Shown here piece after piece: positions 21,521-33,285 of a stretch of DNA of 64,000 nucleotides (positions are counted from its first letter, which is position 1; each line of letters starts with the position of its first letter). The notes under the pieces are model-generated. The model had not been told where the DNA came from. It saw only the letters and a program-made list of their open reading frames with translations, and did not search any database. This stretch comes from Neoarius graeffei (taxonomy: Eukaryota; Chordata; Actinopteri; Siluriformes; Ariidae), in contig NC_083586.1 of the NCBI RefSeq assembly GCF_027579695.1, positions 5,390,001 to 5,454,000 on the forward strand, in the 5' to 3' direction. The position numbers and the translations under genes are program-made.

Positions 21521-21887
21521 GGGGCGGCACGGTGGTGTAGTGGTTAGCACTGTTGCCTCACAGCAAGAAGGTCCTGGGTTCAAGCCCCGTGGCTGGTGAG
21601 GGCCTTTCTGTGTGGAGTTTGCATGTTCTCCCCGTGTCCGCGTGGGTTTCCTCTGGGTGCTCCGGTTTCCCCCACAGTCCAAAGACATGCAGGTTAGGCT
21701 AACTAGTGACTCTAAATTGACTGTAGGTGTGAGTGTGAATGGTTGTCTGTGTCTATGTGTCAGCCCTGTGATGACCTGGCGACTTGTCCAGGGTGTACCC
21801 CGCCTTTCGCCCGTAGTCAGCTGGGATAGGCTCCAGCTTGCCTGTGACCCTGTAGAAGGATAAAGCGGCTAGAGATAATGAGATGAG
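21521..21887 (+). mobile_element. Mermaid-type SINE (copy 7, tandem unit 1)
   Basis: Full-length forward SINE. Together with its flank AATCAAAATCTCCCTATTCT it forms a 425-bp unit repeated immediately downstream. Confidence 0.9.
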
Positions 21888-21944
21888 ATATAATCAAAAT
21901 CTCCCTATTCTTTATTCAGTTTTTTATTTCACAATCTATTTTAT

Positions 21945-22311
21945 GGGGCGGCACGGTGGTGTAGTGGTTAGCGCTGTTGCCTCACAGCAAGAAGGTCCTG
22001 GGTTCGAGCCCCATGGCTGGTGAGGGCCTTTCTGTGTGGAGTTTGCATGTTCTCCCCGTGTCCGCGTGGGTTTCCTCCAGGTGCTCCGGTTTCCCCCACA
22101 GTCCAAAGACATGCAGGTTAGGCTAACTAGTGACTCTAAATTGACTGTAGGTGTGAGTGTGAATGGTTGTCTGTGTCTATGTGTCAGCCCTGTGATGACC
22201 TGGCGACTTGTCCAGGGTGTACCCCGCCTTTCACCTGTAGTCAGCTGGGATAGGCTCCAGCTTGCCTGTGACCCTGTAGAAGGATAAAACGGCTAGAGAT
22301 AATGAGATGAG
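21945..22311 (+). mobile_element. Mermaid-type SINE (copy 8, tandem unit 2)
   Basis: Second tandem unit, nearly identical to 21521-21887 (shared variants such as GTGGCTGGTGAGGG-like and GGCTAACTAGTGAC). It arose by duplication and not by a separate insertion. It also forms the right arm of the large inverted repeat. Confidence 0.9.
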
Positions 22312-22445
22312 GTGAAGTTATTATTACAATGTGATTGATTTATTGACTTTGTAATAATGAAGCCTGTTATTTCACTGAGGTGAAGAACAAACCAGCTGCT
22401 GCTCTTGGTAATATTATGAAAGATGCTACCAAGCGCTGGACAAAA

Positions 22446-23180
22446 CCTTTGGAAAAGGTTGAAAACTGATGGTCTGAATGCCGGCCGATGTGCACTGTAT
22501 CAACAAGGTCGTGAAAGGATGGAAAAACTCAAAGTGCAGCCAAAGAAAACTATTGTGGACCTATTTCAAAAGGTTAGTTTGACTTTTCTTTGCTTCTAAG
22601 GGTAATTTTGGAAGGCTGGCCACGTCAGTGTGGAAAGCTACTATGTGTAGCTAGGCCGTAGCTAGTAGAGATGCGCGGATGGCAGTTGCAGCCACGGAGT
22701 CCGCAGATAATCCGTGGATCGGGCGGGTGAACTAGCGAAAAATAAAAATTTTATTAAATTTGGGCGGGTGGCGGTTGAAGCACTGAAATAAATATAAATA
22801 ATACATTTTTACATAGCAAAATAAATAATCTGTACAATGTCATGGACTATTCAAACACTGTGTATTATGGGCAAACTGAAACAATAGTATCAGCCGAAAT
22901 CTTGATGGCTACTTTTTTATATTTCAGTCCACCCCTACGCTTATCTTACAGGTATGTCTTCACAAGCAGAAGTGATGAAGACAAGCATGTCAAACTTATC
23001 CATGGAGGCGTAAGGGCCATGCAGCATGAAGACAGACAGGATCAACCCACCACCCAGAAGATTCATAAGTGTCCTGTGTGTCAGCAGACATATCCTACCA
23101 GGTACCAGCTGCTGAAACATCAAGACAGTGAAGAACATAAACAGAAAAGAGGGAGGCCAGGCAATAATATCAAGGACTAA
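22446..23180 (+). CDS. C2H2 zinc-finger protein, 3' exons of an unrecognised gene
   Basis: A two-exon coding segment is suggested. The first piece, ending at CAAAAG|GTTAGT (about 22575), reads LKTDGLNAGRCALYQQGRER then KKTIVDLFQK. The second starts after CTTACAG at about 22952 and reads YVFTSRSDEDKHVKLIHGG, then HKCPVCQQTYPTRYQLLKHQ, ending KRGRPGNNIKD at 23178-23180. CPVC...H with a five-residue gap to the last H is a C2H2 finger, and KRGRP is an AT-hook-like motif. A polyadenylation-like AATAAA is at 23234. The 5' exons are not visible because the sequence emerges from the SINE inverted repeat. It could be a remnant of a transposon gene. The family is not recognised. Confidence 0.45.
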
Positions 23181-24009
23181 AAATTGTTCCTGTGGTTTCT
23201 ATATTTTGTTCCTGTGGTTTCTATTTTTTTGTGAATAAACAAGATCTTTTTTTAACACAGAAAAATCAACATTTTATTTCGTACACTTTGGGGAGGAGGG
23301 GAGGGGGGTGGTTAAAAAGTGTACGTTTTGTACACTCATGAAAATGTTGACAATTGTGAACGGCCCCTAAATAGATGACAAAGAAAACATTTCTGACCTT
23401 TTATTTTTTAAAATAGCACTTTCATGTCTCAAGATCTGAAATATTAAATTGCAAATTTGCGGAACACTGCAAGACTATTACACTGTTAACCCGAAAGTTC
23501 ATCCTATGCAAACAGTTTGAGTAAATACCACTTTTAAAGATTAGTTTTATTGCATTACTTAAACAGTATGAGTATATGAAGAGTATATGAGACAGTCATT
23601 GGGTGTACTCATTTTTGTAATTTAAACAAACTTAAACTATCATGTTTTACCTCAGGCCACAGTGCTGCCCTGCTGTGATCGGCTCAAAACTCAAGACAAG
23701 TTGAGCTGACGGCTACAGAGGAAGTTGCGCCATTTTCTAATTTACACAGAACAATTTAAGGTCTTTGCACTTTTGACAGCAAGCTAATTAGCATGTTAGC
23801 GGCTACAATCAGTACTCGGCACGTTAAAAGTGGGTCAACGTTGTAACGACATAACGCTGCTGTACAAGCAATGCTTATTTAACGGTAACAAACTTAAGCC
23901 CTATATGTTGAAATTCCTCTCTTATTCGTTCGTTAATTTATCATACAGTCTTACCTCAGTCAACTTCTTCCCTCCTTCTGTGAAAATTCAACGTCTCAGA
24001 TGCGGACAC
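23181..24009. other. spacer, nothing recognised
   Basis: G-rich tract GGGGAGGAGGGGAGGGGGGTGG near 23290; otherwise mixed sequence with no convincing coding frame. The last 300 bp lie directly before the CCAAT-bearing minisatellite. Confidence 0.4.
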
Positions 24010-24690
24010 GAGTGGGCGGGGGATGCGTTTGATTAAGTCTCCTGACTGGCTGGTGATAGATTGGTGGGCGGGGGATGCGTTTGATTAAGTCTCCTGATTG
24101 GCTGGTGATAGATTGGTGGGCAGGGGATGCGTTTGATTGTCTCCTGATTGGCTGGTGATAGATTGGTGAGCGGGGGATGCATTTGATTAAGTCTTCTGAT
24201 TGGCTGGTGATAGATTGGTGGGTGGGGGATGCGTTTGATTAAGTCTCCTGATTGGCTGGTGATAGATTGGTGGGCGGGGGATGCGTTTGATTAAGTCTCC
24301 TGATTGGCTGGTGATAGATTGGTGGGCGGGGGATGCGTTTGATTAAGTCTCCTGATTGGCTGGTGATAGATTGGTGGGCAGGGGATGCGTTTGATTGTCT
24401 CCTGATTGGCTGGTGATAGATTGGTGAGCGGGGGATGCATTTGATTAAGTCTTCTGATTGGCTGGTGATAGATTGGTGGGTGGGGGATGCGTTTGATTAA
24501 GTCTCCTGATTGGCTGGTGATAGATTGGTGGGCAGGGGATGCGTTTGATTGTCTCCTGATTGGCTGGTGATAGATTGGTGGGCAGGGGATGCTTTTGATT
24601 AAGTCTTCTGATTGGCTGGTGATAGATTGGTGGGTGGGGGATGCGTTTGATTAAGTCTCCTGATTGGCTGGTGATAGATTGGTGTCATTA
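24010..24690 (+). repeat. minisatellite with CCAAT-box units
   Basis: About 13 units of roughly 49-53 bp, each with GATGCGTTTGATTAAGTCTC, then CTGATTGGCTGGTGATAG and ATTGGTGGG. Shorter units lack the AAG. A two- to three-unit pattern at 24117-24228 recurs at 24377-24488, a higher-order period of about 260 bp. Each unit holds two inverted CCAAT motifs (ATTGG). Confidence 0.92.
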
Positions 24691-27025
24691 TAGCGCGTCG
24701 GAGCGGTTCATGCTCGAGTCCGCTCAACGTCAAAAAATATTGGTTTAGGAAATGTTTAAGCAAATGTTTGATTAAATTACAGCATGGGTTGGGTTTAAGT
24801 TCGATTTTGTCGACATGTTTTGAGTTGAAAAACACTCGCAGGCCAACATTTTATTTATTTTTTAAATAATTTTCAAAAAGTTACCCGGGCCACGGCCCCC
24901 CTGGCCAGGGGCACTTTATCAACACTCGTGGCCCAGGGGCTACTGGGTTTTTTGAGGCCCCTCATAGGCTACCTGTCAACCCTACCCTTACCGTTGGCCA
25001 GGAAAACACTCTTATTTTATTTGCAATACATGTCAAGCATTTACAGTGTAAGCGCGTAATTAGCCTAGAAGCCTACGATAGGTTACATTTGGCTCAGCGT
25101 AGCTGTGCAAGGCCCACGCTCACATCGCTCAACACATCCAACCACAGAGATAGAGAAGAACGTGCGCATTATCATTACAGAGCCGGTTCTGATTATTACC
25201 ACAGACAGGACAGTGATACTGCGTAACTTTCACGCAGGGGCATGGCCAGAGATAACCACACAAGCCTGCGTGTGCTATAATGTAGACCTATGTGTTGTAA
25301 ACATAAAACACACACACCTACAGACAAGTCCTTTTAAAAAATAAAATATATAAAAATAGCTCGGCGGCATGAAAACAAACATTCACTGCAAGTCAAGGTA
25401 CTTGGCTCGGCGGCAACATGAAACGTAAACACCATGGACAGCAGCCAAACTCATAACTCTACAGACCAAAATACACGAAACCAAGTCCTACTAGGGTCTA
25501 TTTTACCGATCTATGTTCAAGCATCATGCAAGTCTTCCTTCTCCTTGAATAAGACCATGCATTCAACTGCCTTTTTGACATGACTGCATCGAAATACCAC
25601 TTGCAACAATATTTCACGCACTCCACCAAGAAAAAAGTTAAACATGATGAACACGGGCATAGTGTTTTGAGCATATGATTTTTTTTAAAAAGAAACTAGC
25701 TACATCAAAGTCCTTCAATAAACCCATCCTTTAGCGCAAATGAGCTTAACCTAGTTCAAAGCATGACGTTAGCAGTAGCTGCATAAGGCAAAATCATGTG
25801 GGCCTTTCATCAACAACAAGCCACGGCGGGCAAACATTAATAATCAAGTGTCCTTACCTTAAAATGTTGTCTTGACCACAGAACTTCTCAAGTATTTCAC
25901 TTAAATCCACACGGGTTCTGTGCTCACTCTAGGACCCAAATTGTTTTAGCGAAAAGTGCTAAAGACTCAAATTTTTCTTTAGCAATTTGCAATTTCGCTT
26001 AGCAAGAAATGCTAAAAGAACAATTTTCTTTTTAGCAAAGTAATTTTTTTTAGCAAGATATGTTATACTTCTAAATGTTTCTTGCACTGACATAATATTG
26101 AAAAATGAATTGTTACTGTAGTTTGTTGGTGTTTCAATAGTGTTTGCATGCTTGTTTCCTGCCTTTGTCTTTCCATGTTCTTGATTTACGTATGTTCATA
26201 GCATGCTTATTTATTCTTGAATCCTCTTATTTTGATCATTTCATCAACTGTATATATGTAATGAAATTGTGTGTTTAATTTAACCCGCTTAATCTGATTT
26301 ACGGAGTCCATATTTTTCATTATAATTATATCTAACATCTGGTGTGATGTGCTTTGCATTCTTTGCTATCTATGCACCTTTTAGCCCTTAGTCACCCTCT
26401 ATAGTATGCTGACTGGCCTGTGTGTGTGTGTGTATAATTGGGATCCATGTGTGTGTGTTTAGGGGGAGGGGGGTGTCTTTATGGGTAGGATGAAGGGAGC
26501 TCAGGGAGTTAAAATCAATGGTTGTTTCTTATAAATTAATCTCATAACCCAAATATAATGATATTCACCATTAATTTCTCAAGTGAAACACTTGCAGTCA
26601 AAACTTTGAACCATGTGTGGCAAAACGCTCTGAAAACAAGGTACACTTGGTCGATATATCCTGGTTCATCTGTGAGTTCTTCCAAAGTTCTGTCAGGGTT
26701 GATATGTAGAAAATATGTCTTTAGAATGGTTATATCGTGTTTTTATCCCTAACTGAGAAAGCTAACAGAATATTTTAATATGTTATCTCACTTTTTAGAT
26801 AAGTTTTTGTCATACGTAAAGTCAGATAATTTATTTTAAACAAACCTCGCTATAATCTTGTTCACTAATGAGCGAGAATTGCCGACATTATCAGCGCAAC
26901 TCGGAAATTGATCATTTTATATGTAAGGTCCGATGCTATTGGAAGACGTAATTTGCAGTCAACCAATAAGAAGCTTCAAAACTCGGGGGCGTTGGTTATA
27001 AATCAAAACATCGAAGATGGACACG
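24691..27025. other. non-coding stretch with AT-rich repeat fragments
   Basis: No gene was recognised. The segment 25935-26060 has repeated TTTAGC and GCTAAA motifs (TAGCGAAAAGTGCTAAAGAC) that resemble a fish MITE end. A similar TTCGCA/TGCGAA-rich stretch at 28760-28830 may be its other half. TG microsatellite near 26420. Confidence 0.4.
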
Positions 27026-27030
27026 AAAGG

Positions 27031-28698
27031 CAGGGCCTGAATTTCATTTTTCAGAATGGGGGGGAATTCCCCCCCCTCAGTGACTCAAATGGGGGGGGGG
27101 ATTTACACAGTTTGTGGGGGATTTATACAGTTTGTGGGGAACGCTACTTGTGGGCTTAAATAGCTTAGGTCTTACCTTCTGCCACTACTCAGATTGAAGA
27201 TCTCTACAGTATGTAACCTTTTGTCACCATTTGAGGGATCCTTTTTAGTAGACTTTTCATTTTGATATCTCCAAATTTGGATAGCATTGTCAGACAAAGG
27301 GTGGATAAATGCAAGTATTATTCTCACCAGCCGTCTAAGATATGGACTGTTCAGTCTCGGGTGGAGGGTAGAAAACCACCACAAAATGAAAGAGATCCTT
27401 TACAGCATGACATTGCTGACTGACTGTTATGCCATCAAACACCAATAGCCTTTTTCTAGCAGTGCGAGTAAGGCTCTAGGAAGAGTTTGGAAGGTTGTGT
27501 GCCTTTTAGTTAAGCTAATTTTACAACCTCCTTAGTGTTGCTTTACACAGCTGCTTCTTCCTCATCTTCATGCACTATTCTTTAAGTGTCACTGCTTTGT
27601 TTAATTATAAAAAAAGAAAAAAAATCAGTCTGTTCTTAATAGCACTCAATGAATTTATTGACACAAGAAGTCTAACTTAAAATCTAACTTAAACCAGTCT
27701 GCTGACTTTTCAGGATTCTCTTAACTATGTTTGTGTTATTTGTCTCTTCTTTTAGTGGCCATCTCTTTAATCAGTGACCTTTGCTTTTTCCTTTTGTAAC
27801 ATTTTTATATCATCTTTTTTTATCAACTTTATCATTTTTCTATTCTCATGTCTGATCTGATCATCCCTGTCCTCTGTTTAATGTCTACAATTAAAATAAG
27901 AAAACACTATCAAACTGTTCTTAACACTGAATGAATTTACAAACTTTGTTTCAGTCCACATATAGAACGTTAACATGACAACAGTCTTTGTTGACTTGTC
28001 AGGATTCTCTTATACCATATAGCCCTGTCTCCCGTGTCATATGCCATCTTTAATAAAAAAAAAATAATCAAATTGTTCTCAATACTGAACAATTCATCTT
28101 TGCTGAGTGCAGGATTCTTGTACATATGTAGTCTTTCCTACTCTTTCTCCTAGTGGTCATCCCTTTTGTCAGCATCAGTGTCCTTTGCTTTTCCTTGTAA
28201 ATACTTTTTTCTTATAGCCATGCTCTGATCTAATCCCCTTCGCAATGTCGACGTTAATGTTAGTGGTCTCGTCCTGTGTCTTCTCAGCAATATTCTCAAC
28301 GGTATCACTCACAGGAGTTTTCCTCTTAGCAGGGGAAACTTCTGCCACTGCACTTGTGCGTTTTAGCCAGCAGTCCATGTGTTTTACAGCAAAAGTCCGA
28401 GAGAGGAAGAGTGCGCGCACTGTCTCTGTGTGAATGACCTGTCTGTGCTGCTGTGTTTGTTCTGAGTAGGCTACGGGGGGAGATAAGAGGGGGGTCAGTC
28501 AGTAAAAGGAGGGTTCAATTCAAGTAACCTTGAGAACAGAAGGTAGTCGCACATTCACACTGATCCATTATTAGATTGATGTTGTCAGGCAATGCAGTAA
28601 TGTGTGCGGGAATCTCTCGCATTAGAATCGTTAAAGGTGCGGGAATTAAAAAAAAATATGCGCGATATCCGCAATCCCGCACCCAAATTCAGGCCCTG
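27031..28698. mobile_element. hAT-like DNA transposon remnant, 1.67 kb
   Basis: Terminal inverted repeats CAGGGCCTGAATTT at 27031 and AAATTCAGGCCCTG ending 28698. A direct repeat AAAGG flanks it (27026-27030 and 28699-28703), shorter than the usual 8 bp for hAT. G-runs near 27057-27100 and a GTGCGGGA/TCCCGCAC hairpin near 28636-28682 lie just inside the ends. A short hAT-like N-terminal reading frame remains on the minus strand. Confidence 0.7.
28175..28420 (-). pseudogene. N-terminal fragment of a hAT-like transposase
   Basis: An 81-codon open frame, reading away from the right TIR, contains MDCWLKRTSAVAEVSPAKRK and a Lys-rich end. That start resembles fish ZNF862-type or hAT transposases (MxxWLKR...KRK). 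The body of the enzyme is deleted, which fits a non-autonomous derivative. Identification rests on this short motif. Confidence 0.4.
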
Positions 28699-28703
28699 AA
28701 AGG

Positions 28704-29853
28704 TACTGTTTATCTTGAGAAATCACAATTGTTTGATAGATTTTGCTTAAACTTTAAATGACTTTCGCATAAAATGCGAATTGTGATTTTCTTTTCGCAA
28801 ATTGGAATAAAACTTCGCAATTTGCGGACGTGCGAGCGGCTAGCGTGAGCCCAGGGGTTAACAACACACCCAACACAGCTAGCGAGAAATGTGGATATGC
28901 GCTAGCTTTGTATTGCTATTCCCCTCAGTATGCTTACTCTGTCTGCTGCCCGAACTATGAAAATTATAGGCTACGATCTTTTCATCAATTTCTTCAGCAG
29001 ATGCCGTTTTAGACATTTTATTACCTTAATGTAATAATATGCTATCCATTACCTCATAGCATATCTAGCCTGGCTGCTGGTACGGCTGATAACTGATAAG
29101 TAGCTGATATTCTGAACAGATTGGTGATCCTTACCTTAAAAAAGTCTGTGACTTTAGGCAACGATTCTATCATTACCTGCATCTCTCTCTTTTTTTTCCT
29201 TTTATGTGCCCCGCTAACATGTGAACCCTTCATCTTTCAAAGCCTCTAAATTTGTGTCTCAGTAGTCTGCAGTCTTTGGCGCGCTTTCGTGCGTGACGTT
29301 ACATTTTGTTACATTTTATTCTGGTACAGTTGTGGGTGTTCATTTCGCGAACCACATCCACCATGTCTCTTACAGCAGGCTACTATGCGCTCATTTATTT
29401 CTAACCTTATTTCTCTCCGTACATTAATGTAGGCCCACGATTCCGACAGTTTATTATTTTATTAATATTACAAGGCCCCTTTACGAGGCCCCTGATTGGC
29501 TGTGGCCCAGGGACTTGAGCCCCCCGAAGGCCGGCCCGGGCGGTTCCGCGGCCTATGCCTCCAATACAGTGTCACTAACCTGATCCAGTGTTCAGTGCAG
29601 CTCAGGTTTCTCCTCATTGACGCATACATTTTTCGCCTTTTACTAAAGAGGTCCGTGGAGGGAAATGTTAACGAGTTCAGTATATTTTTGTAGGCTTTGC
29701 TCTGGCGGAGCTGAACATTTTTAGTCAACAAATGTTAGAACTGTTGATGTTTTTGCATTGAAGCATCTCCCACACGCCCCAAAAGGCGATGTCTCGCTTC
29801 AAAAGGATCCAGCTGCTGAGGGCGGAGTCTAGCTGTGTTTACCTTTCTGGATT
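28704..29853. other. spacer, nothing certain
   Basis: Continues the host sequence interrupted at 27030. GC-rich segment GGCCGGCCCGGGCGG near 29531 and CTGATTGGCTG near 29493. No supported gene. Confidence 0.4.
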
Positions 29854-31651
29854 TTAAAAGGATAGTTCGGGATTTTTGACATGAATCTGTATGGCATCCC
29901 CATCAATAGTGTCGTGGTGCAAACACACTGACTTACCCCTGACAGCATCCTGTGAGTCCAGTTCTTGTCCAGTTTTGGTCCAGACGAAAGTAGTCCGGCA
30001 AGTTTGTTGGGGTCACGAAAGTAAAACGTTTTTCGTCTCAAAACAGTATGTGTTCGAAAGAGTGATATATTTGCATCGCAAAACCGTTGCCAAATAAAAA
30101 GTTAGACCTCGAAATCGCTTGGCATTATTTTCTCTCCCTTCTTATCACTGCGCGCTGCCGCCAGGTGACAGACACGGCTGTTTCATTCATTGTTTTAGTG
30201 ATGGGAATTTTGGCTCTTTTTCGGGAGCCGGCTCTTTTGGCTCTTCTTACTATAAGGAGCCGGCTCTTTCAGCTCCCAAACGGCTCCTGAGATTTTATTT
30301 TTGATTTAATTGCTGCAATTAACTAGTTAATTAATTACATTATTATTTATATTTTAGCAATAGGATGTTTTCCATTTTATTTTTTAGTTTTTGTAGCCAT
30401 TGTAAAGCTTTGTAAAGTATAGCAGTGTAACAATGTTCTAGCTATAGAAATAAAACTTACTTACCAATTAATAAATTATTTTCTCACAAACATAATGCAA
30501 AACTGTGTTATATTACCAATATAAAATACATAGAAGACATCAACTGTTTATCCTTTATGGCTTTATTTCACACTCGACCTTGAACAAAATGCCACAAAAT
30601 AAATTATGAAGTATAAATCAGGTCTAAGAAACTATGAAGCAAAGTTGGAAATTATTTTAACAAACACAGAACAATGTGCAACAAAATATGTGGCACCTTC
30701 AGCGCATGTAAAAAGAGAAAAAAGTGCCGCACTCTGCTCCACCAGTAATGAGAAGCCGCTGGAACAGCAAATATGCTCCTGTTATAATGACTGCTGTCTC
30801 ATTGTATACCGCAGATTAATCTGGCCATGCCAAGGCGGTTGCCGACCGAACCTGTCAATTTATGAGCGACAATTTATATCATGAGCTTTAGGAATTCACG
30901 GCAACAAAACAATGATCATGGTTGTCAAATAGACAATCATCCTTCAGCTGAGCTGAACTCTGTCTCTCTCTCTCTCTGAGGCACTTAAGGACAAAAAACT
31001 AATTTGGCTCCCCAACTCGGCTCCCACCGAAGAGCCGGCTCCCGTCGTTCACTTCAAAGAGCTGGCTTTTTGAACCAGATCATTCGCGACCGACACATCA
31101 CTATATTGTTTACTGCTAGCAAAGTTAGCGACAACATGTCTGACTACGACGGTGAAATGTGTGCAGAGATTAAGCCACATCTTTGTTGCTACAGCCTGGA
31201 TAGTCGCAAGTGCACACCATTTTCACAAATATATTATTGTATAGGTTATAGAAGGTGATAAATTTGTCGCTGTTCTTGCTCTCAAATTAGCTTGTTAGCG
31301 CCGCTGATCTGAACTCCTAATCACTGCCAAACAATGGGAAAGGTGTTGATTCCTGCGCAGATGTCAGCATGACAGCGCACAGTGATACCGAGGGAGAGAA
31401 AATAGTGCCAAGCGATTTCGAGGGTTGACTTTTTATTTGGCAACGATTTTGGCACATACTGTTTTGAGACGAAAAACGTTTTACTTTCGTGACCCCAACA
31501 AACTTGCCAGACTACTTTCGTCTGGACCAAAACTGGACAAGAACTGGACTCACAGGATGCTATCAGGGGTAAGTCAGTGTGTTTGCACCACGACACTATT
31601 GATGGGGATGCCATACAGATTCATGTCAAAAATCCTGAACTATCCCTTTAA
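29854..31651. mobile_element. TTAA-type DNA transposon with 300-bp inverted repeats
   Basis: The arms 29854-30170 and 31355-31651 are near-perfect complements beginning TTAAAAGGATAGTTC and, read from the right, TTAAAGGGATAGTTC. TTAA target duplications lie at 29854-29857 and 31648-31651, which points to the piggyBac or Kolobok type. No transposase remains. A hAT element sits in the middle. Confidence 0.85.
30196..31103. mobile_element. hAT element nested in the TTAA transposon
   Basis: Ends TAGTGATGGG and ATCACTA, with subterminal repeats of GGAGCCGGCTC near 30225-30260 and GAGCCGGCTC near 31033. The 8-bp target duplication is (C/T)ATTGTTT at 30188-30195 and 31104-31111. 908 bp, non-coding. 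Confidence 0.85.
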
Positions 31652-32342
31652 TATGTGTAAGTGATATATTTAAAGCCATTAGCTGCAGTAAATTATCATT
31701 TCTCTGCATTTTGATTAGGATCAAGTGTAGTATCTATTCTAATCAATTTAATATCTGATTTGTTCTCTAAATGAGAGCGTTATATCGAGCAGATTTTTTT
31801 GGGGGGACAAGTAGGGATAGGAGATAGGAGTTGGGATAGGAGTTTACTCTTCCGGCTCCATATACCAACCTGATGTTGCAGCACCTCTGTCTTTGTTCCC
31901 GAAAAAGTTTTTTTTTTTTCTTATTTGACACTCTTTAAATGAAGTTTATAAATGTTTTTTTAGAGTAGAGAATAAAAATGGGAATTTGGTCCTTTTATTC
32001 TATACTCTTATATGGTATTATAGTAGATTTAGGAATGGTTACCTTATTTTAAAAAAGAAAGAAAAAAATCATTATTTTGCCTGCTCTAACTTTTTTCCTA
32101 TTTTCTGGTTTTCTCCATGCTCAACAACACAGGTGTAGAATTGGGTGTGGGCGGTATGGGCGTGTCCCTACCAATATTTCTGATTGAAGAAAAGAAATCC
32201 CGCCCCGTGCGCGGTACACAAAGGGTTACTGGAGGTTTCCACTGGGCGAAACACCACGCCCAATTCACTCATGAATATTCACTCTGGGGGCGTGGCCACG
32301 AAAACAGCAGCACTTTTGGCTTCCATGTCAATTAGCAAGTGC
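31652..32342. other. spacer, nothing recognised
   Basis: AT-rich with T and A runs. A GC-box-like GGGGGCGTGGCC sits near 32286 without an associated gene. Confidence 0.4.
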
Positions 32343-32650
32343 GGTTGCAGTGATGATGATGATGATGATGATGATAGTTTATTTCAAACATGTAAACAAA
32401 CAATGAATAAATAAGCAGATAACAAAAAACAAAACAGCATTTGCAACAAGAACACGTAAAAAGCCACTAAATTAGAAAATAAACCTTAAATAATATAGGT
32501 AATAATAATATATCAAAATCAAAACCAAAGAAAACAAGACAAAAATACAAACAAGGACGCACTAAGCAGTTTTGAGTTTACATGTCCAAAAAGGAGTGGG
32601 CTGAAGTAAAAACTTATTTAATCCCACCCCTCTACTTTAGTCAATATAAA
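32343..32650 (-). mobile_element. LINE 3' tail, reverse orientation
   Basis: Read on the minus strand, this ends in ACATGTTTGAAATAAACT followed by (ATC)n, and starts with a GGTGGGATTAAATAAG-type segment. It matches the familiar 3' UTR and tail of fish L2/CR1-group LINEs. No ORF. Confidence 0.6.
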
Positions 32651-32667
32651 TTGATTATCAAGCTTCC

Positions 32668-32803
<136 letters not shown>

Positions 32804-32850
32804 CCTCCCCTGACGTTGTGCGCTGGAGTGCAAGTTGCACGATGTGTTTG

Positions 32851-33285
32851 AAGTCTTATGATGACAAGTGGGCTCAGGGACCAAAGTGGAGCGTGTGGAG
32901 AAAATGTAGCTGGCTCTGCATGTTGCTGTTATTTTCACTCTGCTCACACGGCTTTCCGACCCCCAGGGAACGTATTCTTGAACGGGTTTAGGTCAGGCTT
33001 CTGGGAACCTTGGCACGAGCAAAGGTCTCCATGAGTTTTCAGCAGGAATTTGTCATCAAGAATGCATCATCTACAGAAGGCATTGCACAGTGCACTGCAG
33101 AAGTAAACAGTAGTCCGGAGATGGTGGATCGCATTGCTTGTCCGCAAGCTTTGTTCTGTTATTTCTTCCCTGGTGGTCAGAAAGCCGTGCAAGCAGAACG
33201 AAAACACCAGCAACATGCGGAGCCAGGTACATTTTCTCCACATGCTGTGCTTTGGTGCCTGAGCCTCCTTGTCTTCATAAGACTT
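32851..33285. repeat. inverted pair of a signal-peptide-like coding segment
   Basis: The segment 32851-32971 and the complement of 33157-33285 are about 80 percent alike. The minus copy reads MWRKCTWLRMLLVFSFCLHG then FLTTREEI; the plus copy reads VWRKCSWLCMLLLFSLCSHG then FPTPRERI. A basic start followed by a hydrophobic run resembles a secretory signal. Both are short and end soon after. The parent gene is not recognised. Confidence 0.55.

Larger units (their letters stand above)
20931..22435. repeat. large inverted repeat built around SINEs
   Basis: The left arm 20931-21393 (unique flank plus a reverse SINE) is the near-complement of 21956-22435 (forward SINE plus the same flank, TTGGTAATATTATGAAAGAT...). 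The spacer holds TG, GA and AT microsatellites and another SINE. The arms include more than 120 bp of non-SINE flank, so this is a true inverted duplication and not just two opposed SINEs. Confidence 0.9.

Noticed and set aside
20931-22435. Flanking SINEs read as long terminal repeats of a retroelement
   Set aside because: Copies are in opposite or tandem orientation, carry tRNA-type A and B boxes, and no coding domain lies between them.
24880-29540. Possible GC-rich terminal repeats (CCCGGGCC-containing) bounding a 4.6-kb element
   Set aside because: Similarity is short and patchy and no target duplication could be read.
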